DNA of 64,000 nucleotides from Amycolatopsis keratiniphila subsp. keratiniphila (lineage in GTDB: Bacteria; Actinomycetota; Actinomycetes; Mycobacteriales; Pseudonocardiaceae): positions 37,917 to 101,916 of the forward strand of contig NZ_LQMT02000013.1 in the NCBI RefSeq assembly GCF_001620365.2, written 5' to 3'. Positions 57,027 through 64,000 of this stretch are shown in pieces. The position numbers were made by a program, and so were the translations under genes. Under the pieces are notes generated by a model. It made no database searches. It saw only the letters and a program-made list of their open reading frames with translations, and was not told the origin of the DNA. How positions within the stretch are numbered: position 1 is the first letter of the stretch; every line of letters starts with the position of its first letter.

Positions 57027-59278
57027 CGGCCCTCCCGCTCCGTCGGCCCGAAGGGTAGCAGCGCCAATTCGGCCGAAGCCTGTTCCCGCCACGCGGCGAA
57101 CGACGGCCCGGGGGAGAGTTCCACGGCCAGCGTCAGGCATTCCCTCGCCTCGTCGAAGGCGCCTGCCTCCCGCCACGCACGCCCCTCGCGGATCGCGCTG
57201 ACGACCTCCAGGCCGCCGAAACCGCCTTCCCACGCGAGCCACCGGCTGGTGCGGTACTGGCTCGCCGCTTCCCGCCATTCGGCGAGATCGCCGAGCACGT
57301 CGCCGATGGCGCGCACGGTCAGGGTCTTCAGCAGCCGATGGAAATCGGGGTACGTGTCGCCCGCCAGCCGCTCGGCGTCGGAGAGCACGGCCCGGTGCAC
57401 GGCGAGCGCCTCGGTATGCCGTCCGGCGTTGAGCAGCGCGCGCCCGTACATGTTCCGCGCCGTGGTTTGCCCGTCCCAGAACGGCAGTTCGTGCGCCAGC
57501 TCGTACCCGCGCTTCGCGAACTCGAACGCTTCGTCGCCCTGCCCGGTCAGCCGCAGCACCTGGCCGAGGTAGATGCACGCCCAGGTGTGCTCGACCTGAT
57601 CGCCGATCCGGACGGCGATGTCCAGCGCGCGGCGATGCCGCGCCACGGCCTCCTTGTCGTCACCGAGACAGATACTGGCGGCCCAGCCGACGAAGTTGAG
57701 CAGTTTCGCCTCGGCCGCGGCGTCGCCGAGCTCGCTCGCCGCGGCCGCGCCGAGCGAGAAGATCTCCCACCACGGCTGCTGGGCACTCCGTCCGTCGGAG
57801 TACCAGTGCAGCGCGATCGCGAGGTCGCGGACCTCCTGATGCCGCCCCCGCCGCGCCCCCAGCCGATGCGCGGCGACCCAGTTCCCGCCTTCGACGTCCA
57901 GCCAGCGGGCGGCCTCCTCCCGCGAGGAGAACCGGCCGGTCTCGGATGCCTTGGGATAGAACAACCTGGCCGCTTCGGCCGCCTTGCCGAGCAGATGGGC
58001 GAGCACGAGTTCGCGCGCCGCGGCGTCCTCCTCCGCCTCGAACCGTTCCTCCGCGAACAGGCGGATCAGGTCGTGGAACTGATGGCGTTCCGGTTCCGCC
58101 GTCGTCTGAAGGAGGCTGGCGTCGACGAGTTCGTCGAGATGATCCCGGACGTCGGCGGGGGCCGCGCCGGAGACGACGATCGCGAGCTCCAGGCCGAAGT
58201 CGGAGCCTGGGACGGTCGCCAGACGGCGGAACAGCCGTCGTGCCTCGGCCGAGACCGCGCGATACGACAGATCGAAAGCCGAGCGCAGTTGCAGGTCACC
58301 CGCCGCGAGCGCGCGCAGCCGGGTGCTTTCGTCGCGCAGCCGGTCGGCGAGCTGGGCGAGCGACCACCGCGGCCGGGTGGCGAGCCGGTTGCCCGCGATC
58401 CGGACCGCGAGCGGCAGATACCCGCACAGTTCGACGAGCTCGCGGGCGGCGGCGGGCTCCGCGCGGATCCGGTCGGCGCCGATGATCTTGGCGAGCAGGC
58501 CGGTCGCGCCGTCGTCCGACAGCGGTTCGAGCCCCAGCCAACGGGCGCCTTCCAGACCGGCGAGCGTGCGGCGGCAGGTGATCAGGGTGAGTGAGCCGGG
58601 CCCGGCGACCAGCAGCGGGCGGATCTGCGCCTCGTCCGAGGCGTTGTCGAGCAGCAGCAGGACCTTCCGTCCGTCGAGCAGCATCCGCAGCAACGCCGAC
58701 CGGTCGGCTTCGGAGGCGGGCACCTGTCCCGGCGCGACGTCCATCGCGCGCAGCAGCCGGTCGAGCGCGGCCCGGGCGCTCAACGGTTCCTCGTCCATCC
58801 CGCGCAGATCCACCGCGTAGCCCCCGTCCGGGAACTCCGCGCGCCACAGATCCGCCGCGGTCACCGCGAGCGCGGTCTTCCCGACCCCGGCCTGTCCGAC
58901 GATCGCGACCACGCCACCGCCCTCGGCGATCTTCGCGGAAAGCTGTTGCAGCTCGCTTTCGCGGCCGGACAGATCCGCGGTGGGCGCGGGCAGCGCGCAG
59001 GTCGCCGCGACCTGGGCGGCCAGCGCCGGATTGCGGCGCCGCCCCTGTTTCGCGACGGTCAGGAAGAATTCACGGTCACCGCCGGTCAGGCCGAGCGCGT
59101 CGGCCAGCACCTCGGCGGAGCGTTGCTGGGCGGCCCGCGCGCGGCCGCGCTCCAGCTCGCGCAGGGCGCGGACACTGATCCCGGAGGTCTCGGCCAGCCG
59201 CTCCTGCGTCCATCCCGCGGCCCGCCGGTGTTCGAGCAGGAGCTTGCCGAACACCGACCGCGTCTCGTTCGCCTCCAC
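57023..59278 (-). CDS. XRE-NB-ARC-TPR (STAND) regulator
   Basis: A 751-residue protein: XRE HTH (about 8-65, 'LLLEHRRAAGWTQERLAETS'), NB-ARC ATPase with Walker A 'IVGQAGVGKTALAVT', Walker B 'KVLLLLDNASDEAQ' and 'LPLAVRIAGNRLA', a winged-helix part, then TPR-like helices from about 450 ('DDKEAVARHRRALDIAVRIG', 'GRALLNAGRHTEALAVHRAV'). GTG 59278 is the only reasonable start. These actinobacterial SARP-less regulators switch on unknown targets. The divergent LuxR gene starts 93 bp away. Confidence 0.88.
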   Translation of the reverse strand: MEANETRSVFGKLLLEHRRAAGWTQERLAETSGISVRALRELERGRARAAQQRSAEVLADALGLTGGDREFFLTVAKQGRRRNPALAAQVAATCALPAPTADLSGRESELQQLSAKIAEGGGVVAIVGQAGVGKTALAVTAADLWRAEFPDGGYAVDLRGMDEEPLSARAALDRLLRAMDVAPGQVPASEADRSALLRMLLDGRKVLLLLDNASDEAQIRPLLVAGPGSLTLITCRRTLAGLEGARWLGLEPLSDDGATGLLAKIIGADRIRAEPAAARELVELCGYLPLAVRIAGNRLATRPRWSLAQLADRLRDESTRLRALAAGDLQLRSAFDLSYRAVSAEARRLFRRLATVPGSDFGLELAIVVSGAAPADVRDHLDELVDASLLQTTAEPERHQFHDLIRLFAEERFEAEEDAAARELVLAHLLGKAAEAARLFYPKASETGRFSSREEAARWLDVEGGNWVAAHRLGARRGRHQEVRDLAIALHWYSDGRSAQQPWWEIFSLGAAAASELGDAAAEAKLLNFVGWAASICLGDDKEAVARHRRALDIAVRIGDQVEHTWACIYLGQVLRLTGQGDEAFEFAKRGYELAHELPFWDGQTTARNMYGRALLNAGRHTEALAVHRAVLSDAERLAGDTYPDFHRLLKTLTVRAIGDVLGDLAEWREAASQYRTSRWLAWEGGFGGLEVVSAIREGRAWREAGAFDEARECLTLAVELSPGPSFAAWREQASAELALLPFGPTEREGR

Positions 59279-59371
59279 CGCGGTCCATTCAACCGGCAGG
59301 CTTGCGCTGGCGGAAAGCTGCCCCCTGCTTCCGCTTGTCCCGCCTTCTCCGGGGCCGGTTACCTGGAAGGC

Positions 59372-60016
59372 ATGTCGACGATCATGACGACGCCCGTCCG
59401 GCCGGTCGTCCGGACCGGGGAGCGGCGGGAGATCCGGGTCGCCGTGCACGCCGGTGATCCGCTCGTCCTGGCGGGGTTGCGCAGCGCGCTCGGCGGCGGC
59501 CCCGGCATCACCTTGCGCGAAGACCCGGCGAAGGCCGACGTCCTCGTCGCGGTCGCGGGCGACGACCCGCGGCGTATCCCGGCCGGACCGGCCCGGCTGG
59601 TGCTGGTGGCCGATCACCCCAACCAGGCCGAGCTGTGGGCCGCGGTGGAGCGCGGGCTCGCCGTCGTCGTCGCGCGCTCCGAGGCGACGCCGGGACGGTT
59701 GCTGCGCGCGGTCGCCGACGCCCACGCCGGCCGGGGCGATCTGCCCGCCGATCAGCTCGGCCGTCTCCTGCACGGGATGTCGCGGCTGCACAAGGAAGTC
59801 CTCAAACCGCGCGAGCTCACGCTCAGCGGTCTGTCGCCCCGCGAGACCGAGGTGCTCCGGTTGCTGGCGGAGGGATTCGACACCGGCGAGATCGCCCGGC
59901 GGGTGGCCTACTCCGACCGGACGGTGAAGAACATCCTGCACGGCCTGCTCAGCCGGTTCAATCTGCGCAACCGCACCCACGTCGTGGCGTACGCGCTCCG
60001 CGAAGGTCTCATCTGA
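59372..60016 (+). CDS. Orphan LuxR-family regulator B
   Basis: A 214-residue protein: receiver-like 'IRVAVHAGDPLVLAGLRSAL', a degenerate middle without phospho-acceptor Asp, and HTH 'LSPRETEVLRLLAEGFDTGE', 'YSDRTVKNILHGLLSRFNLR', ending ALREGLI. TGGAAGG precedes the ATG. It shares the divergent gap with the NB-ARC regulator and converges with LuxR C; both end in the same ATC-TGA, making a 7-nt dyad at 60011-60028. Confidence 0.87.
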   Translation: MSTIMTTPVRPVVRTGERREIRVAVHAGDPLVLAGLRSALGGGPGITLREDPAKADVLVAVAGDDPRRIPAGPARLVLVADHPNQAELWAAVERGLAVVVARSEATPGRLLRAVADAHAGRGDLPADQLGRLLHGMSRLHKEVLKPRELTLSGLSPRETEVLRLLAEGFDTGEIARRVAYSDRTVKNILHGLLSRFNLRNRTHVVAYALREGLI

Positions 60017-60022
60017 GCGCTC

Positions 60023-60646
60023 TCAGATGACCCCTTCCCGGATCGCGTAGGCCACCGCGTGCGACCGGTTCCGGAGCCTCAGCCGATCGGTGACCGCGTA
60101 GATGACGTTCTTCACCGTTCGTTCCGAATAGGCGAGTTCGGCCGCGATCTCCTGGGTGTCGAACCCGTCGGCCATCAGTCGGAGGACGTCGATCTCCCGC
60201 GAGGAGAGCGCGGCGCCCGCCGGACCGTTCGGCGCGAGCATCTCCCGGTGGAGCCGCTCGGCGTGGTCGGCGAGCCTGCCGAGGAGATCCCGCGGTGGGT
60301 CCACGGCGTGCGACGCGGCGGCGCGGACGCTGTCGGCCACCCGGGAGTCGGTCATCGCCGACCTCGGCAGGATCGCGACCACCTTGCACAGCACCGCCGC
60401 CGTGAGGCCGCCCTCCTCGATCCGATCGGTCACCAGCACGATCGGCTTGCCGAATTCCGCGGCGACGGCACGCAACGCGGTGACCGCGTCGGCCGAAAGC
60501 CGGTCGAAAGCGGCGACGACGACATCGGTTTCGGCCCGTGCCCGGCCCTCGGTCACCACCACGGACGCGCGTGTCCCGAGTAGATCGACCAGGCCGGCCT
60601 TCGTGATGGGGTCCAGGGCGCAGACACTCACCCGAATTGCTCGCAT
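60023..60646 (-). CDS. Orphan LuxR-family regulator C
   Basis: A 207-residue protein: receiver-like 'IRVSVCALDPITKAGLVDLL', HTH 'LSSREIDVLRLMADGFDTQE', 'YSERTVKNVIYAVTDRLRLR', ending AIREGVI. It is a paralogue of LuxR A and B with no cognate kinase. The divergent next gene is the ribbon-helix-helix regulator, 348 bp away; bases 60647-60922 hold no gene I can support. Confidence 0.87.
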   Translation of the reverse strand: MRAIRVSVCALDPITKAGLVDLLGTRASVVVTEGRARAETDVVVAAFDRLSADAVTALRAVAAEFGKPIVLVTDRIEEGGLTAAVLCKVVAILPRSAMTDSRVADSVRAAASHAVDPPRDLLGRLADHAERLHREMLAPNGPAGAALSSREIDVLRLMADGFDTQEIAAELAYSERTVKNVIYAVTDRLRLRNRSHAVAYAIREGVI

Positions 60647-60922
60647 GTGTCCGTCTTCCGTCCACTGTGGATCTTCGATTTGTCAAGGGCCGCAAGGACA
60701 AAAAGCGTTGCCCGCATACGCGGACGGACCTCTTGTACGGTGGGAACCGGGTAGCGGCCCGCCTCGGGTGACCCCCACACTCGACGGCGGGTCGCTTCCT
60801 TTCCGCGCGGCTCGTGGCGATTCTCGCCCGGCCTGAACGACCCCGGCAACGCGTTCCGCCGTGTCCTGCTTTCCCCGCCAGCCGAGACTGGCCAAAGGGG
60901 CAAAACTGGCGTTGACCTGCAC

Positions 60923-60995
60923 GGACGCCACTTTGGCGCCATGTGGCGCCAAAGTGGCCTTGCATTGGCGCCATCGTGGTGCCATGATGGCGTCA
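60923..60995. promoter_or_regulatory. Array of TGGCGCCA-type octamers at about 11-bp spacing
   Basis: Octamers start at 60923 (GGACGCCA), 60934, 60944 (both TGGCGCCA), 60955 (poor), 60966 (TGGCGCCA), 60977 (TGGTGCCA) and 60988 (TGGCGTCA). Steps are 11, 10, 11, 11, 11 and 11 bp, one per helical turn. The last overlaps the A of the ribbon-helix-helix start codon. A perfect 15-nt inverted repeat (60927-60941/60944-60958) lies within. It suits cooperative binding by ribbon-helix-helix dimers. Confidence 0.8.
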
Positions 60996-61510
60996 TGGAT
61001 TTGACGCCCTTTGTGGACAACGTTCGCCGGGAACTCGCCGTCGCCGCCGAGGCGGGGGGAGCCGAGGCGAGCGCGCTCGCCGAACGCCTGACCGCGCCGC
61101 TCGCGTCGGCCATTCGTCTCGCGCTGCTGGACGCGTTGTCCGCCGCGTCGGACGAGATCACCCGTGACCTCGCGCCGGGTTCGGTCGAGGTCCGGCTGCG
61201 TGCCGGGGAAGCCAGCTTCGCCGTCACGCTTCCCGCGGTCGACCAGGCCGCCCCCGCAGCGCCTGCCCCGCCTGCCGCGCCGGAGCCGCCGGTACCGGAC
61301 GAGGAAGGGGCCACGGCCCGGATCAACTTCCGGCTCCCGGAAAACCTCAAGACCCGCGTGGAGGAGGCCGCGGCCGCGCAAGGCCGTTCGGTCAACGCGT
61401 GGCTCGTGCGAGCCGCGTCCGCGGCGTTGCAGCCGTCGGAGTGGGCCACGCCGCCCGCTCCGACGAGCGGCCATCGCGGCGCTCAGCGCTACACCGGCTG
61501 GGTCAGCTAG
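60995..61510 (+). CDS. Ribbon-helix-helix (HicB/Arc-like) regulator of the exporter operon
   Basis: A 171-residue protein. An N-terminal helical domain ('VDNVRRELAVAAEAGGAEAS') precedes an Ala/Pro linker and a ribbon-helix-helix: 'ARINFRLPENLKTRVEEAAA' then 'AQGRSVNAWLVRAASAAL'. HicB antitoxins end this way, but no HicA toxin gene is present. The ATG overlaps the phased octamer array, which I take as its operator. It is first of four genes with DUF4097 and an ABC exporter. Confidence 0.85.
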   Translation: MDLTPFVDNVRRELAVAAEAGGAEASALAERLTAPLASAIRLALLDALSAASDEITRDLAPGSVEVRLRAGEASFAVTLPAVDQAAPAAPAPPAAPEPPVPDEEGATARINFRLPENLKTRVEEAAAAQGRSVNAWLVRAASAALQPSEWATPPAPTSGHRGAQRYTGWVS

Positions 61511-61561
61511 ACCTCCTAGACCGGCACAAACACCGATCACACCACCTCTGAGGGGACGACC

Positions 61562-62407
61562 ATGCCTTCTTTCGCCACTCCGGAACCCATTCTCGCGGAC
61601 CTCGATCCGGTCGTCGGCAACGTCCGGATCGTCGCCGGCGACCGCGCCGACACGGTCGTCGAAGTCGCCCCGCTCGACAAGGACAACGAATCCGACGTCG
61701 ACGCCGCGGAGCGCACCGTCGTCGAATTCTCCGGCGGCACCTTGACCGTCCGCGCACCGAAGATGCGCCTGCTCGACTTCTCCAGGCGGACGAGGTCGAT
61801 CGACGTGACCATCGAACTGCCCGCCGGCTCCCGGGTGCAGGGGAGCACCGGCCTCGGCGACCTGACCGCGACCGGGCGGATCGGCGCCTGCCGCTACAAA
61901 TCCGGCACCGGGCACATCCGGCTGGACCGGGCCGGTGAGCTGAAACTGCACACCGCGTCCGGGAACATCGTCGTCGAGCACGCCGACGGCAACGCCGACA
62001 TCAGCACGAGCTCCGGCCGCGTGCACGTCGGCGCGATCGACGGCACCGCGGTGGTCAAGAACTCCAACGGGCCCACCACCATCGGGGCCGCCACTGGCTC
62101 GATCCGCCTCCGCTCGGCCAACGGCGACATCACTGTCGACAAGGCCGAAAACGGCGTCGAAGCCAAGACCGCCAACGGTTCCGTCCGCGTGCTCGACGCG
62201 GTCAGGGGCACGCTCACGCTCGAAACGTCGCTGGGGGACGTCGAGATCGGCATCCGTGAGGGCAGTGCCGCCTGGCTCGACGTGAACACCGGCTTCGGCC
62301 GCGTCGTCAACGACATGACCGCCGCCACCGCGCCCGGCGAAACGACCGACAAGGTCGAAGTCCACGCCGGCACCTCCGTCGGCGACATCCTCGTCCACCG
62401 TTCCTGA
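61562..62407 (+). CDS. DUF4097-family beta-helix-like protein
   Basis: A 281-residue protein with repeated short strands: 'LKLHTASGNIVVEHADGNAD', 'ISTSSGRVHVGAIDGTAVVK', 'IRLRSANGDITVDKAENGVE', 'AKTANGSVRVLDAVRGTLTL'. This DUF4097 repeat forms a right-handed beta structure. No signal peptide. It occurs between ribbon-helix-helix regulators and ABC exporters in actinomycetes; role unknown. Confidence 0.85.
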   Translation: MPSFATPEPILADLDPVVGNVRIVAGDRADTVVEVAPLDKDNESDVDAAERTVVEFSGGTLTVRAPKMRLLDFSRRTRSIDVTIELPAGSRVQGSTGLGDLTATGRIGACRYKSGTGHIRLDRAGELKLHTASGNIVVEHADGNADISTSSGRVHVGAIDGTAVVKNSNGPTTIGAATGSIRLRSANGDITVDKAENGVEAKTANGSVRVLDAVRGTLTLETSLGDVEIGIREGSAAWLDVNTGFGRVVNDMTAATAPGETTDKVEVHAGTSVGDILVHRS

Positions 62408-62418
62408 AGGGAATCCTC

Positions 62419-63365
<947 letters not shown>

Positions 63366-63369
<4 letters not shown>

Positions 63370-64000
63370 GCACCCTTGCCCTTTCGGTGCGCGACTCGAC
63401 GACCATGCTGCGCCGCAACATCCGGCATATGCAACGGTATCCGTCGCTCACCCTCATGCTGATCGGCCAGCCGATCGTGTTCCTGCTGCTGTTCGTCTAC
63501 GTTTTCGGTGGCACGCTAGGGAACGGTCTCGGCGGCGGAGGCGGCAGAGCCGAGTACGTCGGCTACGTCACGCCCGCCATCCTGCTCGTCGCCGTGTGCA
63601 GCGCAGCCCTCGGCACCGCGATCTCGGTGGCGACGGACATGACCGAGGGCATCATCGCGCGGTTCCGCACGATGGCGATCAGCAAGGCCTCGGTGCTGAC
63701 CGGGCACGTCGTCGGCGCGCTCATCCAAACGGCGTTCGCGCTCGCCGTGGTCTTCGGGGTCACACTGCTCATCGGCTTCTCCCCGACGGCGGGTGTCGGC
63801 GAATGGTTCGCCGTCGTCGGCGTGCTGTTGCTGCTGACCATCGCGCTCACCTGGCTTTCGGTGGCGCTGGGCCTGGCGGCCAAGAGCGTGGAAACGGCGA
63901 GCAACACGCCCATGATCTTCATGTTGCTGCCGTTTCTCGGCAGTGGCTTCGTGCCCACGGATTCGATGCCCGCTTGGCTGCGCTGGTTCGCCGACTACCA
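63366..64000 (+). CDS. ABC-2 type permease, DrrB-like (cut by the window end)
   Basis: Translated by hand from ATG 63366: 'MSTLALSVRDSTTMLRRNIR', 'YPSLTLMLIGQPIVFLLLFV', 'RAEYVGYVTPAILLVAVCSA', 'EGIIARFRTMAISKASVLTG'. This is the ABC-2/DrrB pattern with four spans in the part visible (211 codons). It continues beyond 64000. Forms the exporter with the upstream ATPase. Confidence 0.88.

Noticed and set aside
60011..60028. Designed bidirectional terminator between LuxR B and C
   Set aside because: The 7-nt dyad largely arises because both genes end with the same ATC-TGA codons; the stem is weak.
60995..61510. HicAB toxin-antitoxin system
   Set aside because: Only the ribbon-helix-helix part resembles HicB; there is no HicA and the gene heads an exporter operon.

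Overview
The window is G+C-rich DNA coding densely on both strands, with many divergent regulator/target pairs, ATGA/GTGA overlaps and GTG/TTG starts. Type VII secretion (ESX-like) substrates, Roadblock proteins, an ECF41 sigma factor, an F420-type oxidoreductase, many TetR/LuxR regulators and a conserved family of 'gtgaaggcc' hairpins point to an actinomycete of the Pseudonocardiaceae. Amycolatopsis is my best guess, by inference rather than proof. I found no rRNA, tRNA, CRISPR array, integrase or insertion sequence. It reads as a chromosomal arm rich in catabolic and accessory functions.

Layout. 0.1-2.4 kb: EamA exporter/LysR divergon plus a DUF5313 protein. 2.4-6.3 kb: phosphoketolase-acetate kinase operon, a relic of a LuxR response regulator, and a small three-helix protein. 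6.4-8.7 kb: metal-stress operon (ArsR-phosphatase fusion, VOC protein, ChrA) with a consensus ArsR operator. 8.7-13.2 kb: carbonic anhydrase, MarR/cupin divergon with two operators, RDD protein, large ATPase-LuxR regulator. 13.2-18.5 kb: polyester-hydrolase-type cutinase, a latex-clearing-protein (Lcp) homologue, an acyl-CoA/AMP ligase and a divergent double-TetR regulator, a possible polymer-degradation island. 18.5-23.4 kb: complete D-galactonate operon (IclR, DgoK, DgoA, DgoD, MFS transporter). 23.4-25.3 kb: ECF41 sigma factor with its carboxymuconolactone decarboxylase-like target; both have the same promoter layout. 25.3-26.2 kb: a nucleotidyltransferase/RNA-ligase-like protein with a ribbon-helix-helix-like N-terminus. 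26.2-29.5 kb: ankyrin lipoprotein, secreted HbpS-like protein and divergent histidine kinase/response regulator (SenS/SenR-like).

29.5-34.4 kb: aldo-keto reductase/XRE divergon, a three-gene Roadblock operon, and a streptogrisin-type protease. 34.6-40.2 kb: one tight operon joining a fatty-acyl-AMP ligase and an acyl carrier protein to an EspC-like ESX substrate, a 973-residue WxG protein and a small charged protein; this is the most unusual module here. 40.2-50.8 kb: GntP permease pseudogene, SRPBCC protein, NAT/FAD/SDR operon with TetR and double operator, HAF-repeat protein, two more TetR divergons, secreted serine hydrolase. Two clusters of a 23-bp palindrome lie at 41.3 and 50.8 kb.

50.9-60.7 kb: a second LysR/EamA divergon, a DHA2 exporter-UspA operon with its TetR, and three paralogous orphan LuxR proteins around an XRE-NB-ARC-TPR regulator. 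60.9-64 kb: a ribbon-helix-helix regulator preceded by an array of TGGCGCCA-like octamers at about 11-bp spacing, then a DUF4097 protein and a DrrAB-like ABC exporter whose permease runs off the window end.
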